From the NCBI RefSeq assembly GCF_000002235.5, contig NW_022145611.1:16775633-16839632 (forward strand): 64,000 bases of DNA, given 5' to 3'. Shown piece by piece: positions 1-61,171 of this stretch (position 1 is the stretch's first letter; every line of letters starts with the position of its first letter). Under the pieces are notes generated by a model that saw nothing but the letters and a program-made list of their open reading frames with translations, ran no database searches and was not told the origin of the DNA. The position numbers and the translations under genes were made by a program. Origin of the DNA: Strongylocentrotus purpuratus (lineage: Eukaryota > Echinodermata > Echinoidea > Camarodonta > Strongylocentrotidae).

Positions 1-2542
1 AGAGATTTGTGCCCCTCCCCCCAAAAAAATAGTCTTGTAAGCATTTGAGAATGTAATGCACTGATATTTAAAAAATATTTACCCCCCACCCCAAGAACCC
101 CCCACCCCAAGAACCCCCCACAAATTATTGTATATGTAGGTTAGATAACAATTATAACAATTCAATACATAAATATATATCTTTTTTCTTCAACATACCA
201 GCATCCTAATGAATCATGGCGTTTCTTTCATAGAAATGTAGAACTAGTACCAGAGAATTGGCTTTATGACCTTTACCTGTGAAACCTCGCATTCCATGCC
301 AGACTTATTACAAACAATCCACCCACAGAAACTGTACTGTATACAAGTCAGAAATGAATTTCAAAAGTAAGCAAAGAACCAGAAGAAAAAAATTCAGTCC
401 CATCTCGTACACTGAAGTGACTATTGTTAATAAATTTTATGCACTTTTTATAATGGCAGATACCCTGTACAAGTAAAACTGGGTTAATCACATACCAGTG
501 ATGGACCCCTTTGAAAATCAGCTATGCTGAAAGGGCCATCCACCCTATGAGAGGAAATAAATAAATAAAATTCAGTTGTTGCATACACGTATCTAAGCTG
601 CTTGAGTGTATGTGATTCAACATGGGGCAAAAAGCAATACTAAATGAGTGTAATATATGAATGTACTTCAGATGTGCCAAGGAGGCCATGAGAGTGCCTC
701 TCATGGTGAAAGTATGACTCAGTGAAAAAAAAAGTACATTCCAGCAGAGGGGGCATTAGCTCTGGAAAGCCTCAGAAGCGGGCCTTTGTAAAACACAGAA
801 AAATGGCATTCTACATGTAAGCCTCAATTTAATGCAAGAAAATCTAAAAGAGCTCCAGTGAACAAAAAACTAATACTTTGACTAGTATACAGTACATGTA
901 TGACATATTTGTGTGTTGGGGTTGTTGCTATGTGTACATTTGCATGGGAAATTAGTACAATATTTTATCTGCTGTTCAGATTTGTCTCAAGGACATGAAA
1001 GTTTAAAACAATTATATAATCCAGGGTGTATGACATGTACACCATTATTATTTTCTTTCTATAGTCCTAGGGCCTATTGCTTGCACTATTGATGCAAACT
1101 CTCAGGTACACTGTATACATGTTTATGTATGAGTAGGGAGGTGGGAGAAACCTTAAAAAGAGTGATACTATACAGATACATGTACAGTATATGGGGAAAA
1201 CAGTGAGATAAGGCAGGGAGATGGAGGGTGAGATGGAGAGAGAGAGAGAGACAGACAGACACAGTGACAGAGAGAGTGAGAGATTGAAAGATACTAGTGA
1301 GAGCATGAGCACACATGTATGTAAGCGGAGATTGTTTGTGTTCTTGAATGTCGGCTGTCTCTATGAATGTTTGACCATTAGATCACAATATATTGCTTCC
1401 ACTTCTCGGCGGCAAGGTGGCATCTCGTTCATAGTGCACTCGCTCCCTTCTACCTCCCGCTATGGATGTATATAATGAATTTTTATTAGCCTCAATATAT
1501 GCAAGAGACAGGATCATGAGTCATGTTCTGTTTCACTATAAATTCACTATGACTACGCATCTATTCCATTGCCTGATCAAGTCTGATGAATGCGCACTGA
1601 TCAATGATTTCATTTTTTTGCCAAGTTGTACTTTCATCTGCAATTCATGAACTGTTGTTTATCGGAAAGGGTTACATAGTAGGAAATAGGGTGAGATGGG
1701 ATTTATGGAATTGGAACTTGAGATCTAATTCCTGAAAGAAATCTGGGATGAAAATTAGAGCAGTGTCACAAAGAAAAGAAAAGAAAAAAGAAGGTTATAT
1801 AACTATAATTATACTTGGTATTCATAAGGCACCCCCGAGGTATGAAATTGGGTTAATCACATGATAATCTATATGCTATGCTGTATGATGTGCCTCGTTC
1901 ATTAATTAAATACGGTAATTGCCATTAGGGGGTTAACTTAATTGTGATAAAATGGATGCTACGCTTAAGAGCATCGCAAACAACAGGAACACAGAGCTTT
2001 AGTGGTACCCAGAGTTTGTAACATTGCCAATGTTAAGTGTGTCACTGTTGAGATGTTAATTATAGAGTAAAGTGCATAGTGAAAAACACAATCAAGGAAT
2101 GTTAAAACATTTAATACAGGTGGTAATGAACGCTCTGGAGCAAACAAATATGTGAAATTGCACTGCCCTCCAAAATGTATATTCACTGCAGGGGCTTTTA
2201 AAAAGTACACAGGAGCTCTGACGTTTCTTTTTGTACCCTTAGAAAATTGGTTACCGATAGAAAATAATCCGGTATTTAAATTATAAATGTAAAAAACTGG
2301 TCGAGTTACCAGTGAGATTAGTAAATTGGATCAATAAATTGCTACTTTACATGTATTCTATTTAGGTAACTTGTCATGTGTGTAAATTAAAACTATAATT
2401 TGCTTTCCAAATACTATTAAACCCATGAAAGATAATTCATATATTTGTCTTTTTGCTTGTTCGTTTTGTTTTGTGTTTTCTATAATATCTTTGTTTTCAA
2501 CTTTTAATATTTGTCATTTTCTTTTTAAAATTGTTCTTGTAG
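1..2542. other. Left flank: MRCK intron (or upstream) sequence
   Basis: No exon could be supported. Positions 82-119 carry a C-rich tandem (unit about 16 bases, ACCCCCCACCCCAAGA). 1228-1290 is GA/GACA-rich. The rest is AT-rich unique-looking DNA that must include the intron preceding the first visible MRCK exon. Confidence 0.6.
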
Positions 2543-52188
<49,646 letters not shown>

Positions 52189-52666
52189 GGGCTGCACATG
52201 AAGAACACAAAGACTTCAGCTTCCCCTTAGAGTGTCATTGAGTGATTTCAAGTTCGGTGTTAGTGTCAAGACCAATGCATTGTCATTCATTGTAGGCAGT
52301 ATTGAACACCGGTCACGCAACTAGTGTTAAGGAAATAGTGAGGGTATCGAGTGTTTAGCACCGTGGATGTGAGGATCATCTATGGCATTGATGCTAAGTT
52401 AACACTTGACACCAGACCTGAACACTAGACTTGAAATCACTAGCTGATCTCTAAGTCAACTCGTGCTCAACAGCTACCTGAACACTGAAAGCATTACTCT
52501 ACCCCCCCCCCCCATGAAATCTCTCTGATGCAAGTGTAGTGTCACTCTTTAGGTCTGTTGCTGGTGTGCTTAGCTGAAACCAAACACCAGCCTACAACAC
52601 TGTTTTTAGAAGCACCTGTCATGGGTGTTAAGCATCAAGAAATGTAATTATAATTTGTTTGAAATG

Positions 52667-52672
52667 AATAAA
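52667..52672 (+). promoter_or_regulatory. Candidate poly(A) signal AATAAA for MRCK
   Basis: AATAAA lies 479 bases after the MRCK stop. Others on the same strand are at 53087-53092, 54389-54394 and 54784-54789, so the 3' UTR could be 0.5 kb or more than 2.5 kb. The sequence alone does not decide. Confidence 0.4.
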
Positions 52673-52852
52673 CTCTCATGGAAGATGCAGCTTTAAAAGC
52701 AACTCTTTGAAATATAGCTATGAATATGCATTTTGGGCTTGCTATGAAGAAAAGGGCAAGTTCTTGTGTGGAGGGAATCCATGATAATCGCCTTTTTAGC
52801 CCCAATCATTATCATCACCAACATCACCACCACCACAAATATCATCACCTTT

Positions 52853-52894
<42 letters not shown>

Positions 52895-52930
52895 GTCGTC
52901 ATCGTCATCGTCATCATCATCATCATCATC
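52853..52930. repeat. (ATC)n microsatellite downstream of MRCK stop
   Basis: About 24 ATC-like units interrupted by GTC; possibly within the MRCK 3' UTR if a distal poly(A) site is used. Confidence 0.85.
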
Positions 52931-55900
52931 CCCTTATCAATCATGTTATCACCTTTATTTAGTATCAATAACATTGTCATTGCCCCAATGTATCATTGTA
53001 CTCAATATCGCCAACATATATATTTCTGTTAGATAAGAACATGCTGGGTATTAACAACTGTAACGGTTTAGGTATAATTGCAGTCTAATAAAGTAACTGA
53101 ATATGAAAGGGGGGATATCTTTATGGTGTATTGTTCTTTACTGCCATGTGATGCAAATTTAGTGAAAAGAAAATATAATGAAACTTCTCAATTTCCGTTT
53201 GAGTTGTTTTTCATACTACTCATCACTGGATATTGTCGGTATAAAGCTTGAGCAAGGTTTAATCCCTTTTGATATCAAATCTGTGATTAATCTGGCAAGT
53301 CGAGGATTACTTGTGCGCATTCTCAAGTTTAGGATAAACTTAAGAATTATCATTCTGTTATTATTTTTTACAAATCTTTAAGCATGTTGAAGAAAGTGCT
53401 GCATTTCTGTTCTGTGTATCAGATTCTTTTCCTGGACTATTGGAAATTGAACTTCTACATGTCATGATGAGATAAGTGATAAATTAAATTCTACAATATG
53501 GTCAGGGCACTTTATGCTAATATCTCTTTAAGCATCATCAGAACCAGTCCATCATTTAAATTGAAAGACATTATAAGCAAAGCTCCAAAATTTATCAATC
53601 TTGGCACCACAAAATTCAGTGTTGAGCCAGCACATGTGTGTCCTGAGAATATAACATTAATTTAAATAATAGTAATGCCAGTCATTTTTGTAATGATATT
53701 GGGAGATGCAATTATTTAGGGGTGCGAAAGAAGATGAGATTGCATTTCCTGTAGAGTTATAAAAGAATACAGATTGCACTCTTTGAAGGACTTTTGTACC
53801 GTGGAAGAAACTTTCCCAAAAGTTAATTTTGTTTAATATACCATTTAAAGGTATTTGCAGGTCACAATAGTAATTTGTAGAATCAATGATTGACCCCTCT
53901 CACCATGGTAGAGCCATAGGCAGAAATACAATGTAGCGGCATGTTGGATTTGTGGAAGTACAAGTAGTTATATGAGAAACGGTAGTGCTGGAAGCTACCG
54001 AAAGAACAAGATGAGAAATGTGGGGTAGGTTCATCTGAAAATTTCCCTCTAAAAAAGGCGCAGCTCTGCCAAATTGTGTGATTGTTCTAGTTGCACTGTC
54101 AAAACTACACCTATTTATTAGCTCGAGTGGAAGATTACAAGGAGTTCCGTAGGGCAAGTTAAAGAGAAAACATTGTTTCGTAGCCTTGGGTCATGTAGAA
54201 ACTCTCATTTTTGGTTCATTGTTGCAAGTTTGCTTTATATTAAAGGTACATTAATTAGAACAGGACAAAATGGTTCAGCATTTTATGATCTGCTTTCTGC
54301 GCCATATTTAGCTTTGATTAAATGGATTTAGAAGGAGCACATGTACCTTCATTTGACTGCAGTGTGAAATGAAAGCTTCTAAAATCTCAATAAAGGCTTT
54401 CTGTGCTGGCAACAAAAATGTGGTATTCATATAAAACTTACTTTCCAATGAGTTCCACATGAAAGGCTTTTCCATCCAGTGTTGGGAATAGATTTCAACT
54501 TATAAGGTCACTAGCAATTTGTTCCAATGTTTTTTTTATAGAATCATTTGTGAATCATTTGTATTACATTTCCCTTTTTTGTTGTTTTGTCAGTACCAAA
54601 ATGATAAACTTATTTTCAGGTCCTGTAGAAATTTGTTATTTAATCGTTTACAGAGGTTGATGGCATTTAAAAAATATTATTAGAAAGTGCTTTTATTTGA
54701 TAAAAGTATCAACCCAAACATTGATGGTTGTTTAAAAAGTTGTTGTTCTTTAACCAAATATTTATCGAGAATAAATTCTGTACAATAAAGTTAAAGTTGG
54801 CATCAGTCATAAAGAATTTTTTTTTGTTAATACCTTCTCCACTACAGCATTTAAATTTATCATTTCCTGGAATAGCCTTGTTTGTGTCTTTCAGTAGTAC
54901 ATAGTATCCTAATTTATGACGACAGAAATTCTTTGAAAAAGAGTAAAAAAAACTCTTTAAAAAAAAACTAAGATGTACTTAATTATTTTTGGCTTCCTGT
55001 TTATAATCTTTGTCAATCTTGTGTTGCATATTCTGTACAAATGTGAATATTTTTGTTGTTTACCATGTATCTATAAAAACACATTTTTGTTACCCTCTCG
55101 AGTATTAACTGTAAATGTACCTTTGATATTGCTAGAGACCCCGACTTGGTATGTATCCCATTTCTGGTTTGGTTTTAAATTCATTATCTCTGTTTTATAT
55201 TCCCTATTATTAAAGATATAAAGTGCCTAGAATGACATCTCTATATATGTAGGTACATTTTAAATGTAGCAACAGACGGGATGCATCGTAATTCTAGCTG
55301 TACTTTGAAAATGTTAGGCACACGGCATTTGTACTGTGAATCGGTTGCAGTGACAATTAGATGGGATGTAGGTAGGGTCTGCCAGAGTGCTACAAAGGTG
55401 ACTGCTAGTAGCTTCTTTAATACATGGAGTTTATAATGCCTGTCTGGCTGTCAGCAGACAGGACTTGAATGATAGCTTTGTAGGGTCCAAAGATTGGTGT
55501 TCATGTGGACCCAGGTGTGCTATCTCAATGCTATGATGCCTAGTAATTTTTATTATGCAAGTTTAAAGGATTGACTAATACAGGATAGCCTGTTGTTATC
55601 AGATTGGAAGAGTGCTGTCATGTGCAGATGAGTGTATAGGACTTGCCGCCGACCAAAGCTGGGATTTTCAATTACAAATACATGTAGGAGATTTGGGTGC
55701 TGCTGCTGTTCATCACCCAAACCACACATGAATCAAAGTGCATAGGACCAACAGAAGTGTACCGTGTTGTCTTTTATAGCACACATCTTCATTGTAGTCT
55801 CCATTTCGACTCCATATATTTTTTTTAGGGAGGGGGGATGTTGCTTTGACAAAAATAGCATTTCCATAGAAAGCAAAACTGCTAAGATTGCCTATGCAGT

Positions 55901-58502
55901 CAATCAATTCTATTTTCAGATAGGACAGGTTATTTATTGGCAAAGCTCTTGTTGTACAGGATGAATAATAAGGAAATAAAACTTGCATATTGATGAAAGC
56001 ACCCACACTTCTTCTGTTACCGGTACTCCCACATAATCTAAATACTTGCGCTGAAATTTAACAAAATTTAAGGTCTCAATGGCAAAGCAGCATTTGAACA
56101 TGATTTTTAAATTGTCTCGAAACAATGAATGTAGTCGGGAGTATGGATGAATAGTTTTTAATCATGTAAAGTCTATCAGTGAATATGTAATTTGACATTT
56201 TGATTGGTTTCCTATAAGAGCTGTTAAAATGTGTAGGAATAGATGGTTATCTCGCTCTCTTAAATGGAGATGAACGTGTATAAAAGCAACAGTACTAGTA
56301 GGAACAAAATATTCTTCTTTAGGTATAATGCTACTTGTAATTTAGGTATTATAACTGTAGGGAACTTGTAGCACAATTGAATGAATATTTCAAAGTGAGA
56401 GCAATCTAATCTTATACTTCTTGAATGAAATCGATCTTAATAATTGACTTAAGAATGCTATCGAAATGAAACATGTGGACCTTGCAGTGAAAATGTTCAT
56501 ATTCCATTGTTAACCATGAGTAGGTCGATCCAACTTGGCTCTGTACAGATATATAGATTATCGTGTGAAAGATGTTTTGGAATTGTGTGATCAGATGCAA
56601 ATTTTGCAACTCATTTCTTACTTAGATCCATTACTATCATTTCTAACTTAGACCCATTACTATCATTTCAATACGTTTACCAGTAGTCAGTCCATATGTC
56701 CATTCATTTGTACCTCTTTTTATTCTCCCTTAGTGCATGATTGCAGTTGTAGTTTTTCTTTTGCTGATGATTACTATATGATACATGGATTGCCAAGCAA
56801 TCTTATTTTCCTTGTAGCAATGCAAGATGCGCATACTAGATAGCAATCTTATTCATTTTCGTCATGATTATTCAGTGCAACCCTCATTAAATGATACCTT
56901 CATTTCTTAGATTCTGTCTGACCTTGATCATGCATTCTGCATACCTTATGGTCAGCTTTAATTTGCCAGGATTGTTTTTTCTTCTCGTCTCGAAATGATA
57001 AAATGAAAACTTGATGTACCTGTTCTATGTGTGTGTGGTATATCAAGAGATGGTTAGGTTTAGAGAGGATGAAAATATGAAATATATTGCAATTTGTGTG
57101 ATTGCTTTTTAACCATGCTTTTTAGGGTAAGCATAGTTGGAAGAAGAAGTCTTGTGTTCTGGCTTATGGAGTAGGCTTTTGTAGAATTATAAACAGTGCC
57201 ACTGTTTTGTCAGATAACATAAAGAGACAGTTGATAGAATCTATCGTTGTATTCTCTCTTGTGGAGATGGTAATTTGGAAGGAAATTGGGGAATTATTTC
57301 AACAGGGTTTCAACATTTTAACAATTCATGTCAGATTTTGAAGGGCGCCGTATCTCAAGCCATGTTGTATTTGGTGAATGTTCACACCTGTAATTAATAA
57401 ACATACATGGGTTAACTTAAATCGCAAGAACCATATTCACATATCTGCATACTGTTCAAATTGCGAGATGAAACAGTGGCACTGTCATAGAACTCTAGTA
57501 AATGAAATCTGCAGGCTAGCCAAAAGTTTGACTGTCTTCCAAGCCTGCACCTCTCCTGTTCCGTATTCTCTCCATCTTGCTCCCCATTGTGGTGTGAAAA
57601 ATTTGTGTAATGGCCACTTTTCTTCGTCGTAGAGACTAATTAGGGAGTTTTCTTCTTTTTTTTCTGAGTGAGACTATTGATGCTTGCTGTGAGTATTGTG
57701 CGTGCACTACTGTGTCTATGAAGATGTATTTATGTCATTGGAGCATGATGGTATAAAGGTTTTTCTTTTCAGTAAATTACTTATAGATCAAGATTATTTA
57801 CCTCATATTAATTGTCCAAGGTTTAAACGTAGGGGACGAAAGAGTACGAACATTTACCTGTATGCAAAACTAGTATTGGAATTATTTCCTGTATTCGTAG
57901 ATAACAATGTTGATTTTTATTAATGCTTTATTTGTTTTTTAAAGAAGAGAAGAGATAATTTGCCTTGCTACTAATTGATAATACCGAGATGAATGTTTAA
58001 CATAGATGTGTCTATAGGCGACTAACTATATAATGAATTAATGCTTGTACACTTTTTTGAGAAGTAGCTTATTAATGTAATTATGATTACTTGTATTATT
58101 TATATGTATCAAATATGAGGTTTCTTACTCGTCGGCTCGTTTCCTTTGCAGAGAAAAAAAATGAGCGGATTGTGATTATCTATGTATTTAAAATAATAAT
58201 GTATGTCGTTGTGTATATTAAGAGGAAGACAGGAGAAGCAATGTACTGTATATTGTATGTCAGGTTTTACTACATTTGTTAATAGTATTATAATGTGATG
58301 AGGAATTTAATGAACGAGCAGTTGTTGGAAGTAACAAGATGGGACGTTTTATTGTTGCGTCTGCACTAGTTGTTTCAAGTGAAAGAGAATATACAACAGG
58401 TACAGACAGGATTTCTTGCTCTTTGTTTCTTATTTATTCGTGTGTGAGCTGACATAATGTTTGATGGTGATTGATGTTGTGTTTTTTTAAAGCAAACTGT
58501 AT

Positions 58503-58648
58503 GGCCCGAATTCACAAAGGAGGTTTGTATACAAACGTTTATGTGCATCATATGACGCGTTTCAATGCGTTTCAGACCAAGGTTCAGACAAACCTTGGTC
58601 TGAAACGTGTCATATGACACACATAAACCTCCTTAATGAATTTGGGTC
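58503..58648. mobile_element. Foldback element with GGCCCGAATTCACAAAG end
   Basis: Left arm GGCCCGAATTCACAAAGGAG and right arm end CTCCTTAATGAATTTGGGTC are near-inverted. The middle folds through CAAGGTT...AACCTTGG and CATATGACGCG...CGTGTCATATG. A second copy begins at 63966. Confidence 0.6.
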
Positions 58649-60641
58649 TTTATGGTTGACTGAGTGGGATATTCATTAAAATCCTCACAACAGGAAAAAA
58701 CCTCAAAGGTAAAGACATGTATCAGACACATGACGATGAAGTATGTCAAATTTTAAAAATTAAAAAATTGACTCCACGCAGTCGAAATTATGCCTCCGCC
58801 TGCAACTAGCTCAGTCAGGTTTTTATGAATATTGGCCCTGTTTACAAAGTTAATGCATACTTCTTGAACAGAAGATGATCTCAAAAAATTGCAAGAGGCT
58901 TGTTAGACATAGCACAAAAAAAGCAAATTTGATGCCATCAATTACCCATAGGTGAATTTAACATTCACTTCACCTGTCTGAATTGAAATACATTAGGAAG
59001 CGGGTCTTTTCATTACTTATGCAGACAGATTTCACATCCTTGATTTTTTAAACTAAAACTCTAATTAAATATTCATGAAGAAATATAACAAACTTCAACA
59101 TTAAATTTTCAGTCTTGGTAAAAAATAAAGTAAAAACCTGGCGCAGAAAGTGAGAATATGAAAGTTTTTGATCCGCGCGCACAATGACGTTGCGTAATAT
59201 TGGTTTATGAAGTGGATTTTAGTGCATAATCCTGCATAGTATCAAAGTGATATTTCTTTTACTGTTCATTCCATATTCATTCCATATAAAAAAAATACCA
59301 AAGTCTTTCAATGAAAATTCAATTCTGTAATAAAATGTTTTATTTTCAACTAAAATACTCAAGAAAATGGTAGAAAAAATCTTGCGCTTTAATCTGTTAA
59401 TACCCTGAAGTGCAACAAGATAATTGTAGAATTCATTTGATAAAACATGGCTACTTTTGAAGTACAAGAAGATTTGCAAAAATAAGTTGAAGGATAGGCA
59501 ATATAGCGCACAGAAATAATCACATTTTACATACAAGAAGACATTCAGATTACAAAGTCAAATTTGCTGTGAAGAAGTATTTTGGCATGTAAAGCCTGCC
59601 TCGCATTACACGATCCACCTATTACCACATTGTGGAAGACCTTGCATTTTAACAGATCAGAAATTAAATTGGAATTTCTGTGTAGTTTAACAATTTTGTT
59701 TACCAGTCTACCTGCTTGCCTACTTTGACATGGTCAGATCATATACAGGGTGTAGTTATATTTACCTGCTTTTACCAAAAACCAACTCATCACAATAGAT
59801 TTCTAGAGTTACAAACCACTTACAAAATGTTAAAGGTAATACAAATTTTGGGGAAATTTTGAAAATTGGCTGGATAGTGATTCTTCACAATTTTGATATA
59901 TTTGGATGCCCCTGTGGATGTATTATAAGCACTAGAAAAATTAGCTCCTAAAACACTTCTGCTTTTGAGATAAATTGAATATAAAAATTTACCGGTGCTC
60001 CCGGTAAATTTTCATGAATTTCAAATAGCACCTACGGCCATACAATGGTAGCTGCGACCATGAAAATCTCAGAATATGTAGGTGTGATATATAATTTACA
60101 AACGGGAATAGCCAATTGGTCGATTTTAGTCAAGAAACATCGTTTTAAAGCTCAATTAATATATTGACCTTGAGAGGGAGCTACACAACATAAACAGTTT
60201 ATTATTACAATTTCATCACTTTAGACTCGATGTTAACCGCGCCAACGATCACTGAATATTGTAGGATTGCATATGCTTCCAATATGTTCATTTGAACCAA
60301 ATTCATGACCCCATACCGAAACTTTGTATTACCTTTAAACTTTTATTCTCTTAAAAATGAATTTTGGTACGTTTAACATTGCAGTAAAGAAGTCGCATCT
60401 TTTACAGATCTTGAGTATTTTATCTTTTTATCCCTTTTATTTACATAAACATTAATAAAACATCAACTCCAGGCCAAATACCTTCTGGATGTCCACACAC
60501 CCCCCCCCCCCCCCCCAAAAAAAGTTAACTCCCGGAAACGGCAATAAGCGAAAAGCTGGAAAGAAAGAAGGTGGGGGAGGGGGGGGGGGTGGCTACCCCA
60601 GTCTTTGGGTAGTCGTTGGGTTGTTTTCCTAGGATTGTCAT

Positions 60642-60691
<50 letters not shown>
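60642..60691. repeat. Uninterrupted run of 50 G
   Basis: G at every position, then C and seven more G. Poly-C at 60500-60516 and a G-run at about 60580-60589 are close by. Length may be inexact because of sequencing. Confidence 0.9.
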
Positions 60692-60981
60692 CGGGGGGGA
60701 GGTTACAAAAAGAAAACAATTTTGAAGCATATATGTCCTACTTGTTATTCAGTTTTTACTCTTGACGCATTCATACATTGTCTCCACGGCCGATTATAGC
60801 GGTGTAAAGTAGTTCCAGCTCTGCTGAATAAATTCCTGGCTGGCTTGCACTCTGTAATGCAGATTGATGCCTCCATGTGTTGTTCCACCCATGTATCGAG
60901 ATCCATGCCATACACATTCAGACAAGCAATGCTTCACATAAAGTTACTTCAGATATCTAAAGGTTGCCAATATATAATTTG

Positions 60982-61171
60982 CTATGCATCATAGTCTTCA
61001 TCACTGTCGTCATCATTGTCATTGTTCTGTGAGGTGTGGGGCTGAGGTGCAAGGTATGCCCCCATGGCTGGTGCGTTGCCAGAGAGGGCGCTATGATGAG
61101 GAGGTAGTAGAGGTGCAGGCATTGTTGGTGCGTACATGGTGCCTGATGCGGTCTGCCCGGGATATGGATAA
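60982..61171 (-). CDS. DRAP1: DRAP1 terminal coding exon
   Basis: Encodes YPYPGQTASGTMYAPTMPAP, a Pro/His/Ala-rich stretch, then NDNDDDSDEDYDA and TAG at 60984-60982. Acceptor tttcatcag. The acidic end matches the DRAP1 C-terminus and fixes the frame. Confidence 0.85.

Larger units (their letters stand above)
52189..60981. other. MRCK 3' UTR and MRCK-DRAP1 convergent intergenic region
   Basis: Starts with the MRCK 3' UTR of uncertain length. Holds an ATC microsatellite (52853-52930), a foldback (58503-58648), poly-C (60500-60516) and a 50-G run (60642-60691). A minus-strand AATAAA at 60441-60436 could serve DRAP1. No protein-coding sequence was recognisable; open frames are short and AT-driven. 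Confidence 0.6.

Noticed and set aside
1067..1316. Overlapping minus-strand frames rich in Ser/Leu
   Set aside because: They are translations of a GA/CT simple-sequence tract with no splice or start context.
52693..53032. Met-, His- or Ile-rich frames
   Set aside because: Translations of the ATC microsatellite downstream of MRCK.
57378..57632. 84-residue + strand frame with several Cys/His
   Set aside because: No spacing typical of a zinc finger, no start or splice context, and AT-rich codon use like the flanks.
60525..60799. Poly-Pro / poly-Gly frames
   Set aside because: Translations of the 50-G run.
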